Origin: Epiperipatus broadwayi
Taxonomy: Eukaryota > Onychophora > Udeonychophora > Euonychophora > Peripatidae
Direction of reading: 5' to 3'
Assembly (NCBI GenBank): GCA_028023455.1
Contig: JAQFVV010000319.1
Location: 374,001-438,000, forward strand
Length of the DNA stretch: 64,000 nt
The notes below the pieces were generated by a model. That model worked only from the letters and a program-made list of their open reading frames with translations, did not search any database and was not told where the DNA came from. Both the position numbers and the translations under genes were made by a program. Of this stretch, positions 13,758-28,900 are shown piece by piece (within the stretch, counting starts at the first letter, position 1; each line of letters begins with the position of its first letter).

Positions 13758-14644
13758 ACACAAGATCAAAATTTTGCTTATAAATCAAAATTTTATCTCC
13801 TAATGAGTGTAAAGCATGTTCATTTTGGGTATATTAAACTTCCTTGTTATCTGTGAAAAATCACACACTTGCTTTCTTCTGTTTTCTTCAATCTCTCAAT
13901 TTTCAATACCTGTCATGGCAATCCCTCACTCAATAATTACACATCATTCCAAGTGAGAAATCTCCTTAGGGTAAATATATATATTTGCTCTTCAATTTTA
14001 TGGTATGAACCTGACCATCTATGTATCTCTATAGCAGATGATACAAATCTTTGTTCACTAGGCTTTCTCCTGCTCTTCTTTTGAGACTTACTGGATTTTG
14101 AGGACTATGTGAACTAAAGTATCCATCACCATGCATGGATTAACTAAAAAAGGGTCAGTTCTAAGGTATACTAGTATTTGTACTGAAGCATACCTTCATA
14201 AACACAATATCTTAATTATTATAACCCTAACAACAATTTTTTGTATGTTTTTTTAACTTCATTATCATTTCTACTGCTAACTTTTAATTGGTGAGAAAAT
14301 TACTCATCTCACATTAATCTATTGACTGACTGAGATATGATTTCAACATATCCTGGCATTGTATATGCATCTAATTTCTCCTTTTATGTTTAACCCGAAA
14401 CATTATGATCTGTCTGTTTTACTATGACATATGATCTCTTTATTGATCGTAAAATTTCTTAGACTTGTTTCATTGGGGTTTTTGTTTTGATGGTGAGTCC
14501 TTACAAGTACTTAGTTCCTATCTCAAATCTATATGGATTTTCCATCTCATCCTTACTTCTCAGTTTTGCTTTAGTATGTAACACTTCAAGAGTTTTTTTT
14601 CTTATTTAACTATTTCAGTATTTAGGTCAATATGTAGAGCTGTG
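13758..14644 (-). pseudogene. Interior remnant with possible integrase C-terminal tail
   Basis: Near 14,395-14,570 on the minus strand, fragments in shifting frames read EIGTKYL and then RTHHQNKNPNETS. This recalls the stretch after the integrase core in Gypsy-like elements, where a Gly-x-Lys-V-W-V-R segment precedes the tail. Several stops and frame changes are present. The placement, just upstream of the PPT on the coding strand, is right for the end of pol. The match is short and I treat it as suggestive only. It is interrupted on its right side by element B. Confidence 0.3.
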
Positions 14645-14669
14645 GATATATATATATATATATATATAT
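14645..14669. repeat. (AT)n at left edge of element B
   Basis: About 12 AT units directly before TGAAGCAG. Confidence 0.9.
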
Positions 14670-17600
14670 TGAAGCAGAATCTGAGATTCAGATTGCGCTT
14701 CACAGCCCACTTCCAATCTTCCGCTACCAACCTAAATTCAAACCCTATGCTTGCATATATATTCCACTCACTAACACATTTGTTTGTATCCTTTTGTTTG
14801 AGTTATATTAACTAACATATTTATTAACGAAGATATTGGCATAAATATCTGAATTTAAACATGCAAAATAAAATTAATAAATGTAGCATCTGAAAATTCG
14901 TATATGCAATAGGGAATGGGGGATTAATTATAACGGACTTATAATATCAAAATATATTATAATTTCTATATTAATTTGTTTTATAAAAGTTATAATAATT
15001 GTTTGTTAATTGCAGCTCAGATATCTACTGATATCGTAGAGACAAAGGTACTGAATAAATATTTATTGGAAAAGTTCGTTATATGTAAGTTTATAAAATT
15101 GTGTTTTTAAATTATTTTTTGTCATTAAACTATACTTTTCTTTTAAATCCAATATGGAAGATGTGATTGTAATTAGTCAAAATTAGTTAAAGGTGAGAAG
15201 CATAATCTTGTATAATATTCTAACATAACTTTAATTAAAAGTTTCTCTAGAATCAAAAGTAGAAACTAAACTTAATTGATTTATTTTTGTTACAAACATT
15301 TTCTTTTATCAAAATTAATTAAAGTTTGAATGCTTATCTAACAATGGCATCTTCCATCACAATAGGTAAAAGCTTGTATACGAATTCTTTAGGAAATTAG
15401 ATTGCAATGACCAATCAGAAAGGGATTCCAAAAATACCAAGGCATGGGATAATTACAAATTATTTTTAGGAGAGTAAGTAAGACAGTCAATGATAGCAGA
15501 CCAAGAAAATTTGCGTTGGTTATTTTCAATGTGTACTGAGTAAATCTAAATCGCCTTTCTCACCATTCGAGATGGCTTTCCCTGAAATCTGTGCCCTGGA
15601 TCCTGATACTCATAGACTATACTGATATGCCTGTTCGTTAAATCATAAAATTACTACCTGCCTGAATAACTGCTTAACAAACTAGATCTAGTTCTCCGAG
15701 GGAATCCGAAATCATCAAAAGAACAGCCAAGTTTGTACAGAGGTAACAATTTCAAATGCTGCTAGACTCTTAAAGTTAGCGTGAATAATTTTAACTCTCA
15801 CCTATCTATTTCTTTAAACATTTTGTAAAGCTTTCATTTGTAAAATTTAATATTAGTTATGAATCAATTTATGAATTCTTACCTTTTGTCAATTGTACTT
15901 TCTTCTCTCTATATAACTTAGCTGTAATCTCTCCTACATTAAACCTCTCCTGAATAATTATTAGTTCTTAATGTCACGTCTATGCAGAAATATTTTATTC
16001 TTATTATTATATTTTATACTTTCAGATACTAAATTATATGTCGATAATTTTCCCCCAGAATCGCAAATGCTTACGCTATCTCTTTTAATAAAAGAAAACC
16101 CTTCTTACTTTTCAGAGGGTAATTAATCTAGTATTATTTTAAAACAACTTTGTTATTCTCAGTATAGCGGGTGCCTGCCAGTCTGGGGAATTAAAATCAG
16201 AATTTGATAATTACTGTCCAGTGTTATTTTAGAAAAAAATAAGTAAAAATCTATTTTCGTAGAAATGTTTTTTTTTTGGTTAATTAAATAATAGCGCTAA
16301 CTTCTAAAATCTGCAATTAGATTTATATGAATTAAATTCATATTACTTTCTTGAAATCAATAGCCACCACCGACTTTATATATATTTAATAATATGAAAA
16401 GTATTTATTTATAAAAGCATTCAAAACCAAAGATTTATATTATTTATCCGTTGTGGAAAGTTTATGTGTAGTTTAAAGTAATACATAAGGGGGGGGATCC
16501 TTTAGTTCTCTAAGCTATATTATAGTGGCCTTAAATGTAATTCTTCCATATCCACGTAGTAATCAAATCATACCGGTACGAGGGGTTTTTATTAATAAAA
16601 ATAGGCGATAATTCTTTATTACTTAGTTAAATATCAATATATTTATATTAATGCAAGCGTTACGTGTATACGGGCCTTTCGTTATATATATATACCTTTG
16701 TGCTTCATTCATTTTTACTTCCAATACCAAGGACAAGGTTTGGCAAACCTCTTTGGATTTCTTCAGCGCGTGATATTATTGCATAGGGTTCGCTCTGGCA
16801 AAAGTCCAGCCTATGGCAATTCAATAAAGCGCCTTCTTCGTTGTTTATGACCCGACCCTGCCGACGTTTGCAGAGAGTCGCTTTCCTTAACGGTGAATTG
16901 AAGCATCTTCTTAGATCTTAGAATAGATCGTTCCATTGCCCTCATACACGTACCGCTCTCCCATATTTTGTTCTTGTTAAAAGCCTATTAATTCTCCTAA
17001 ACCGTACTGTTATGATTATACTAAATGGATTGCCATTTTTTTTATATATTACATTCACACTTTCAGATATGACACTTCTGCCATTATTATTATTTCCCAA
17101 ATTAGCTTCCCACACACACGTTCTTATATAGCAAATGCAAGTATTAATTAAATAAAATTACCCTTATCATCCAACTTAATAAACTTACGTATTGGTATGA
17201 ATGCTGTTGTTTTTATTACTGGTGGATTCAAATAACTTTAGGTACCGTAGTCTAGCGCTATTATTAAAAATCTTATGTATCCCAGTCAATCGATAAATTA
17301 TTGACATATAAATAGCAAAGCCATGAATTATTTGTTATTGATGATTAAATATGTTCATTATATAGTATTGTAAGAGAGGTTAATGTTGTCCAAGGGAGAT
17401 AAACACCCATTTTATTTACATTGTAACACCAATAACGTTTGCAATCATATATACTCCAAGTTGATTTAATAAATTTTATATCTTTCTAAATATCTAAGTC
17501 ATTGTTTCATTCATTGAATAGAAATAATTTTGATGAAATCTAACAAGGTTTCACTTACTAGATGATTGAAAATCGCTAATTATAATATCCTAGACATGAA

Positions 17601-17836
17601 CCAAGTTCGAATAAGAGTCTTTTTGGGTCACGACTTTGTGATGCCAGCGGGGTAGAGATAAATTAGATCAGTATCATTGGAATTGTTGCTCATAAGTTGG
17701 TAGATCTGGAAAATAGGCAAATAGGGCAGAGTTCATGAATGTTTCTGACCTATGTATCTTGCACAGGATTGGATTCGAGGTATTTTTGCCTAGATTCTAG
17801 ATCTTGTTATATGAACAGACGAAACTGACCGGTACA
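14670..17836 (-). mobile_element. Solo-LTR-like element B, nested in LTR element 1
   Basis: It runs from TGAAGCAGAATCTGAG to TGACCGGTACA and is flanked by (AT)n on both sides (14,645-14,669 and 17,837-17,858). Its ends match those of element A in the opposite orientation, so on the minus strand it starts TGTACCGGTCA. At 3.17 kb it is longer than A. It lies inside the interior of LTR element 1, so it inserted later. The segment 16,700-17,000 is GC-richer. I see no coding frame. A solo LTR is the simplest reading. Confidence 0.5.
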
Positions 17837-17858
17837 ATATATATATATATATATATAT
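17837..17858. repeat. (AT)n at right edge of element B
   Basis: About 11 AT units between the GGTACA end of B and the resumption of the interior of LTR element 1. Confidence 0.9.
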
Positions 17859-18148
17859 TCATAAATGGTATTGTTGAATCATGGCATTATTGTGTTGAAA
17901 TGACTTAACCTTTATATGTTGTATCACACATGTATATGTAATCTTTTCTCCAACTGACTTTCAACATTGTCTTGAACATTCACATCACTATTTACTATTT
18001 TACATATATACATTAATTTAATTTTCCGTTTTGGAAAACCATATTAGGATTCAATCATTTTCATAAAAAACATTTCACATTTCAAGTCTGCAACTTTCAA
18101 AGACCATCCCATATTACATGCTATCTTTTTTATTCTAGACATTATAAT

Positions 18149-19253
18149 TCATTTACTAATAAATGTAAACAGACCTTCATACGTATTGCATAAATTATGG
18201 TATTGTGAACTTTTGTGGCTACTGCTGTTTAATGGGGCTGTTCCCAATATTACTTGATACTTCTGTATGATTTTGACATGCTTTTGATTATGGAAACATA
18301 TTATGTCCCATAATATTCTTTCAAGGTGATCAAATCTATAAATTTCACTTGCTTTAATGCAATCATCTTTCATAAAAAGACAGTTTTCTTCACTAATTAT
18401 CCTTTTAATAGCTAAAAGCTTTCTCTGGATGTAATTAATATAATTATAAATGTTATGTTTAAACTTTGATTGCCTATTGTGATAACCTTCTTCTGCAGTA
18501 AGCCTTTGAGCATATAAAACTCCTCTTTGGATCCTACAACTATATTCATGAAATCTATATTTAAAAACAAACTTTAAGTTTTGAATATTGGATGCTCAAA
18601 TTAACTTGCATTTCATGGATACATAACCTTTCTGCTTCTACATTATTTATGGACAAGTTTAATCAGCATCACTCTGACATATTTTTGGGATTACTTCTCC
18701 CAACTTAAAATTGATAGAATGGTTTTCTATCTCATCTTTGGAAACCTGAAGAGTACAATTAATAGAAAATTTATGGTCAAGTGAAGTTTCAGCAATAACA
18801 GACTGCTTAGCATATCGATTGGATTCAAAAATGAAACCAATTAAGCTCTTTTGCAAAATAATATAGCTTGTTGCTGCTTATTTAAATTGAAAATGACAAT
18901 CTTATTATTCCTTTCCCATATAAATGTCCAATATCCAATAGCTGAATGGTTTAAACTGGGTAAAAAAAAACAGATTGACTAAAAGTATAAGGTTGAACTT
19001 GGTTATGCACACTCCATAATCTTTTCATGAACTGCTCATAATTTTCTAAATATTTTGAAGCATTCTTCAAGCTACTAGCAGTATACATCATAAGAAACCT
19101 TCTACTTATAATAAATTGAAAACATCCATCACTCCTGTTGGATAACTCTAAGATTGCAGCACTAATCCAACTATATAACTAATATTGATCATGGGTAGTA
19201 TACAAATCATGCCAGTGATAAAGTATACTAGGTAAGTTTTCCTTTTCATCTAT
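18149..19253 (-). pseudogene. Unrecognised pseudo-coding stretch of LTR element 1
   Basis: On the minus strand several overlapping frames look coding (mixed, charged, complex composition) but are broken by stops and shifts. They read, in order: a piece near 18,900-19,100 containing LKNASKYLENYEQFMKRL; 18,659-18,856 containing KQSVIAETSLDHKFSI; and about 18,149-18,560 ending in NTYEGLFTFISK. The stretch directly follows the gag-like ORF, so it is probably the rest of gag or the start of the next frame. I could not find protease, RT, RNase H or integrase signatures and do not assign a function. Confidence 0.35.
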
Positions 19254-20517
19254 CTATGTACTTTCTCTACCTTCCTCATTATCAAATACTGTAGTGATTA
19301 CTTCAGTGTTGTCCCCTGTGTGTTCCATTTCCATGGAGTTTGTCAAAAATGTTATTAATTGTGCATTTGCTACAGATACTTTTCCTGTGTTACCCCAAAT
19401 ATTTGTGCTGGTCATAACCTGTTGCATCTCCGTAACTTGTGTCTTTTGGCTTAACTCAATATTTCCAAGTCTTTGGTTCATAGTCTCACCTAAGCATTTC
19501 AAACCTCATTCTAGGATCTCTATAGCTTCAACATGTGTTTCTATACTCTTACAACATGCTTCCATTTCTGTATTTTGTTTGATTGGGAAGAACTGAAATT
19601 TCATGGGTAACCTTCATTTCTTCATGCATTTTATCTGCGTGCTTTCTTTGACTCTCTTGGATCTTTTTCTTGAAGGACTCTTGACTTTGACACACCTCTT
19701 GATATTTAACAGTTAGTTGACTGGTGACACAATGTTTAAATTCTTCCAAACATCGTTCTCCTCGACTTCTTTCCTCATTTCCTGTATTTCTTGTTTTAGC
19801 TCAACATTACTCTTCTAAGAATTCTTCATACTTATAGACAGTTGTTTCATTTCTTGTGATAAATTTCTTTCTACATCTTTAATCTCTTCTCTTAAGACTG
19901 TCTTCATAACATTCGCACTCTCCTTCATCCCTATGTCCATCTTTAATTCCATATTAGCAACATCAGTCTTGGTTGCCATATCTCCCATCCTAAATTCTAT
20001 GCTATCTATATTAGCTTTTAATTTTCCTACTTTATCTTTAGTAACCATAATAGCCTTCAATTAGTTCACACTTTCATTCATACCCTTTATATCAAGTTTC
20101 ATATTACTCATTTCAGACTTCAAACTACTCTCCATATTCTTCATATTTGTGTCCATATTACTCATTTTTGTGTCCATATTTTTCATATTTGATTCCATAT
20201 TCTTCATACCATCCCTCATCTCACTCATCATTATTTGTAACATGTCTGTCATGGACATCCCACTTTCCATAGGCTGAATGACTTATATTCGAGGTGAATG
20301 AACTATTTCATAAAGAGTTTCTTGTGCCTCAATAGTCATTTCATCATTGTGACATGTTTGTGGGAAGTTGTCCCCTTTAGCTACAGATCCCTCAGATGTT
20401 TGACTAGGCAAAGACCCTTCCTCATGACTAATCTCACCTTCACCTATCACAACATCACTAACTTCACTCTTCTCTACTTCAATATCACTTATTTCTTCTT
20501 GGCAAACTTCTGTCTAC
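19254..20517 (-). pseudogene. Gag-like acidic coiled-coil ORF, decayed (LTR element 1)
   Basis: On the minus strand the product starts with an acidic segment (QEEISDIEVEKSEVSD, then SHEEGSLPSQTSEG). After a stop near 20,280 it continues with MTDMLQIMMSEMRDGMKN and a run of near-identical hendecads of the type MESNMKNMDTKMSN, a long predicted coiled coil. Further breaks occur near 20,060, 19,810, 19,750 and 19,500. Its order (acidic head, MT..DM..IM motif, hendecads) matches ORF1 of LTR element 2 (59,316-60,488), so the two elements carry related first ORFs. A gag-like structural role is inferred from its position just after the PBS; I see no zinc knuckle. Confidence 0.6.
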
Positions 20518-21052
20518 ATACTCAATAATTTTTTTATATTTCTTAATAGCATTAATTATTTTAAACAACTTTTACTTATAAAAAATATTATAATAGATAA
20601 TTATCTTAGGATTTTACATTTTCCCCAACTATACCATATGTAACTTTAACTTCTATATCAAATTTTTATTTGATTTTGACTGTCTACATTTAGATTAGTG
20701 CTTACATTGCCTGACTCCTCTACTTTAGTGCCAATTTACTTTTTATTTAATTGTTTTACAAGTCTCTGTTTATTGATCCCACATTCATTCTTTATATGCA
20801 CTTTTTTATTTACTAATCTTTAATGTTAGGTATTTTATGTTTTTATTTAATATTTAAGTATACTATTTATTTGTTGTAGGCATATATACAATAGTGGTTT
20901 AGTATTAATTGAACTTGTTATACAAGTGGCAAGTTTAAAATTATTCAACAATTTTTTTTTTAAATTTCTGTCAAACGGCTAAACCTCCCATGCAAACTAT
21001 AATATCTTCATGCCTAACACGTTTTGGGCACCAGCTGTAACAGTTTCCACAG

Positions 21053-21072
21053 CCCCAAAGTTGATGGCACAA
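21053..21072 (-). promoter_or_regulatory. Primer-binding-site-like sequence, LTR element 1
   Basis: Two bases inside the 5' LTR end, the minus strand reads TTGTGCCATCAACTTTGGGG. This resembles the tRNA-complementary PBS of LTR element 2 (TGGACACCCAACTGGGGC), with the leading TGG decayed to TTG. A second PBS-like string (TGGTGCCCAAAACGTG) lies 20 bases further in, at about 21,018-21,033. Confidence 0.5.
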
Positions 21073-21074
21073 GA

Positions 21075-23844
<2,770 letters not shown>

Positions 23845-23902
<58 letters not shown>

Positions 23903-23922
23903 CTATCTATATATATATATAT

Positions 23923-23967
<45 letters not shown>
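23845..23967. repeat. Compound (AT)n(GATA)n microsatellite
   Basis: AT runs, a short TATC segment, AT again, then about 11 GATA units. The TATC and GATA parts are mutually complementary around the central AT run, so the array is itself a palindrome. Confidence 0.95.
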
Positions 23968-24786
23968 ATAGTGCCCTTTTCATTAGGTCAGAATTAATTC
24001 ATTATCACAATTTACTAAAAAAAAATTAAATTTTGGATATGTTCTCTTTATACAATGATTATATTATATTGGTAATCTTTTAAAAATTCAATTGAAGCAA
24101 GATAAAAACATTTAATGCTTAAAATTGTGCTAAATAAAATTAAAACAATTAAATAAAGCTAAATGTATTTATTATATATGGTTGAGAAAGCTGGCCATAA
24201 TAAATAATGTAGCAATAAATGTTTCAAATATGTTTTATAAGTTGAATTTTAATAGCTAAAACCTGTAATTAAATAAATACTATATTTTAATGTATAAATT
24301 ATATCTAATAATTATATTTAATATTATATGTTTTAAAAGTAATCTATGTGGTAGGAAAAATTATAGTTAATTCTATGTTTTCAAAATTATTATTCCAAAT
24401 TTTATTATTATATTATTTATTTAAAATAATAATTGTTGCAATTAACATTTAATATGTTGCAGACAGAATTTCGATACAGTCTGTCTTGATTGTAAGTCAT
24501 GTGATGTATACAGTCATGCACATGTGCTTACTAGTGTTTGTGTTATCAAAGTTTCAAAATTACTTTAAAATTACACTATAGTATTGCATACATTTATTTA
24601 TCTATCACAAGAGGAAATATTAAAGTTAATTATCATAAAATGTTTAAATAGTTTTATAAAACAGATGTAGTTAGTTAAAATTAAATATTTTGTTTTAAAT
24701 AAAATGAATACATTAAAAATAAAGGGTGGAATAAATTGATAAATATTGTTTTCTAAAAGTCATTTTAAACTGTTCAATAAATTTTA
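23968..24786. other. Unassigned AT-rich sequence
   Basis: I see no coding frame or repeat family. It ends at the left target duplication of the palindromic PLE insertion. Confidence 0.4.
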
Positions 24787-24800
24787 ATAAAGTACAAACA

Positions 24801-25912
24801 ATAATATCAACAAATAAAAAATCCTTCTCCTTTTTTCTTTTCAAAAACTTTATTTTTTATCTCAATACTGAACATATATATACATTAATATACAAAACTC
24901 CAACGTTTCAACTGTTTTATCTCATACAGTCATTTTCAAGGATCTGCAACAATATTAAATACATATCAACAAATAAACTTCAATTACATAAAAACTTTCT
25001 CTTACATTAACATAATAACAAACATATTAAACATATAGAAATATATTTTACTTATAGCTTTCTCCCACTGCTATATTTTATTACTCTTTTTTTTTTATTT
25101 ACATTGTTTAATTACAATATATCTTAAAATCATCCAAGAAACTTTCTATACAAATTTAAATACCAACTCTAATTTCCAAAAACCTCCCCCTTTCTTTAAA
25201 TTTTATCTAAAACCCATCTTAAAACTACATTCCTAAACTATATATTTAAATGAATATAAAACAAATTTAAACATCCCCCCCCCTCTCTCTCTCTCTTTTA
25301 TACAAAAAAACTTCTAACAATTTACCTAAACCCAGTTTTTTTGTATAAAAGAGAGAGAGAGAGAGGGGGGGGGGAATGTTTAAATTTGTTTTATATTCAT
25401 TTAAATATATAGTTTAGGAATGTAGTTTTAAGATGGGTTTTAGATAAAATTTAAAGAAAGGGGGAGGTTTTTGGAAATTAGAGTTGGTATTTAAATTTGT
25501 ATAGAAAGTTTCTTGGATGATTTTAAGATATATTGTAATTAAACAATGTAAATAAAAAAAAAAAAGAGTAATAAAATATAGCAGTGGGAGAAAGCTGTAA
25601 GTAAAATATATTTCTATATGTTTAATATGTTTGTTATTATGTTAATGTAAGAGAAAGTTTTTATGTAATTGAAGTTTATTTGTTGATATGTATTTAATAT
25701 TGTTGCAGATCCTTGAAAATGACTGTATGAGATAAAACAGTTGAAACGTTGGAGTTTTGTATATTAATGTATATATATGTTCAGTATTGAGATAAAAAAT
25801 AAAGTTTTTGAAAAGAAAAAAGGAGAAGGATTTTTTATTTGTTGATATTATTGTAGAACATATATATTTTAAAAGAAAAAGTGGATCTACCTTTGCTGTG
25901 TTATTATATTTT
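24801..25912. mobile_element. Palindromic PLE 3'-end insertion (PLE family 3)
   Basis: Two arms of about 510 bp (24,799-25,311 and 25,335-25,853) are near-perfect reverse complements around a 23 bp spacer. The right arm is followed by a 59 bp unpaired tail. A 14 bp direct repeat, ATAAAGTACAAACA, flanks the whole at 24,787-24,800 and 25,913-25,926, as expected for a target duplication. Each arm reads outward through a stem followed by GAAACGTTGGAG, then an AATAAA-containing tail, the layout seen at PLE ends (pLTRs). No RT is present; a 93-codon frame here is incidental. Only one or two mismatches separate the arms, so the insertion is recent. Confidence 0.75.
25711..25756 (+). ncRNA. Degenerate hammerhead-ribozyme-like motif (PLE family 3)
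   Basis: CCTTGAAAATG precedes a stem (ACTGT...ACAGT), then TGAAACG. Penelope-like pLTRs are known to carry hammerhead ribozymes with the core CTGANGA-stem-GAAA. Here the GAAAC half and stem are present but the CTGANGA half reads CTTGAAAA, so catalysis is doubtful. A mirror copy sits near 24,905-24,950 on the minus strand. Confidence 0.35.
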
Positions 25913-25926
25913 ATAAAGTACAAACA

Positions 25927-28900
25927 TTGATTTAAAATTAATATTTTAAGTAATATTTTAAATGAGTCATATTTTATTTTTTAAATTTAATTGTATGATT
26001 TCAAAGTTATATGCAAATTAAGTATCAGGTGAAAAGCAAAATCCACCAATAAGATGATGTATTTTGTTGGGTATAAATACTAATGCACAGTTAGTAGTAG
26101 TGCTGGTAATTTTCTAAAATTTTGTGCTTCTTTTAAAAATTTTTGTTTTATTAGTAAATTCTGTGCTATAATGGCTCTCTTATAATTTATTTTCAACTGA
26201 TAAGGATTCCAATTTTAAGTATTTTGCAAAGAGAGTATTATAAATAAATTATAATAAGTTTTACCTAAAGGATGCAGTGTTAAAAGTTAAATTCCCTTGC
26301 CAGAATTTTTGTCAAAACTTAATTCAACTTCACATTTAAAATATGGAAATATCAACGAGTAATACTTACCTATTTAAAAAGATTTTAAAAGTAAAAATTA
26401 TCATTAATAATATAGTATTAATAATATTAACAGGAACTCTTTTATTAAGTAAGGATGTATACTGGACATTATGTGGAGAGCTTAACAGAAAAGCTGCTTG
26501 GAAATTTAAATTAATAATGCATTTTCTAGTATTGATATATTCGTATCAGAAACTGATAAATAATACGACAAACTCATAATAAATTTTATGTGGGAAGTAA
26601 CGTTATGGAGGTAAAATATTTATCTTTTTGGAGAAAACATTATGGATAATTTTAAAAAACTGTCATAAATAATAGCTAAATGAACAGTATTTTAAAGCAT
26701 ATGTAATAAATCTATAATTTTTATAAGATTATACGCGTTGCAATAATTTATTGAAAAGAACCGATAATTGAAATTATGATGAAAATAAATATACATGGAT
26801 AAAGAAATGATAGATATCCTGACAAATAAAACCCTATACCTAATGGAATTATAAATAAGTAATTATTGATTTCATGAAAATATTTTTTAAAAATTGCGCA
26901 AAAGTCATATCCGGATATTCAAATTCAAGTCGCCACAAGCCGATAGGATCCTAAGGAAGAGAAGCTTCGAATTATTATTTTCCAATATTATATTTTATTG
27001 TTATTTTTATAATCATTGTTCTGGATAGTAGAGACTATGAACTATTATTCTATAAGCATTTCCAGAACACATCAATGATTATTTTTGCTAATTTTTAAGA
27101 TTTTTTTTTTAGACATCGCCTTATTTTTTTTATCATTTATTTTAAACCTCGTTTGTCATGTTGGAAGGATTGCTGAGCATGCATCAATTTCGGGGGAGTT
27201 TTGTTTTGTTTCTCATCGTCAAGCGTCTGAACAAATATCTAGTAACCAGGATTGCAGGTTTTAATCATGCCTCAAGAGAATTTTTTTTAAAAAAAAAAAA
27301 CTTCAATGAAAATAAAAACATTTTTATTTTTTTGTAAAGAACATTCATCTCAATCTAGAAGATATATGTAATTATGCCTTGATTTTTTTATTAACTTTAG
27401 TTTTTAAGTGTAATATTATTTAATTAGTAGAATAGGTTCATAAATATTAATTTAGTCACTAATAATATTATAGTTTTATAATAAATATTTTGATAATTTT
27501 AAATAAGTTAATATTGTTAAGTGTGACAGTATGAATGTATTATATTATGCATGTTTATTTTAATTGTTGGGCAAGAAACATCATAAGTCATTGATAAGCT
27601 TATAGCACTTAGGTAATAGTTGTGGATATTGATATTTTATGATGTATTTTTTTCTTTTACAGATTATCAATGAATTATATAATGTTGAAGTATGAATGTT
27701 GGGTTATGTGTGAACGCATTTATACAACACATTAAATTTATAAGATTAGAAATTATTTATTCTAAGGATATGCATACTTTGATTTCATATTACTAGTATA
27801 ATATAACATGATGATGAATAATTATATGATTCTTTTACAAAGGACTTTAATATTTTTTAGATATTTAAAGTATGGATAATAATCATTTTGTATTTTATTC
27901 AAGAATATTGATAGGAAAGTAAAGTAACCTTTTTCTTGTTGATTAGTTGAGATCGCTATGATTACAATTAAATTTTATTTGTTATTTTGACTATGTTAAT
28001 TAGAACCATTGTCGATGTAGATTTGATAAATCTATAGGAAAATTTTATAAGATAGTGACTTGGTAGTAATTCTAAAAAAAACATGAAACTAATGAGATGT
28101 TATTAATGTAGGATTTATTATGGGAACAGGAATAAAATTTTATAATCTTATTAAGTATACAGGTACAGTAAACAAAGCCCTGTAGCTGGTATATTTTATC
28201 TGTGGGCAGTGTTTATTTTATATTGAATATTGATGTTATAGAAAGCTGAAGTAATAGCTTTGATATCGTTATTGGTAATGGAAGTCATTGGACAAAATAG
28301 GCCATTCCTCTATTTTATTGATACACTGTGCCATGATGTCTATCGAATATGTACTATTGAGTGAGACTCTAGTTTCTTCCCTATGCCTACACATATATTC
28401 ACTATCACGATTTTTCCAAAGCATTACACCACACAGTATCATATTTTAAAAGGAAATAATAAATAATTTAGAATTTAAGGACTGTTATATGATGAATAAG
28501 ATAGGTTTGTTTACTTATGAGGATGAATAGAGTCAATGCTAAATGGAATTAAAAGTCAAACGGAATTAAATAATAAAGAATCATAGAATATGTCCTATAT
28601 TTATTTTGGAAATAAAATAAATTTCATGAATAAATGTAAATGAAGCAAGTTGCTCTAGAATTTTAAATAACTTCAAATATTTTTTTTTAATTTTATAAGT
28701 ATTGCATATTTTTCAAAATGGATACTATAGTAAAACAAAACAGTATAAGATAAGCATAAGTATATTTTTGTAGTTATGTTAATAATTAAGAAGTACATCA
28801 ATAATTGCAACTATTCCATGTTAAAATAATATTAAGTAAGAGATATTGGGTATAATAATCTGATTAGTAATGATGTCCACGTATTTTATTAATAAACCAA

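Noticed and set aside
19294-19596. Plus-strand 100-codon hydrophobic frame
   Set aside because: It is antisense to the gag-like coiled coil; complement of coiled-coil codons gives Phe/Leu/Ser-rich frames.
21012-21033. Alternative PBS (TGGTGCCCAAAACGTG) implying a longer LTR starting at 21,036
   Set aside because: The partner LTR ends at the position matching 21,075, not 21,036, so the nearer PBS-like site fits better.
26343-26579. 78-codon plus-strand frame
   Set aside because: Low-complexity Ile/Asn/Lys composition with no splice or homology signal; expected by chance at this base composition.
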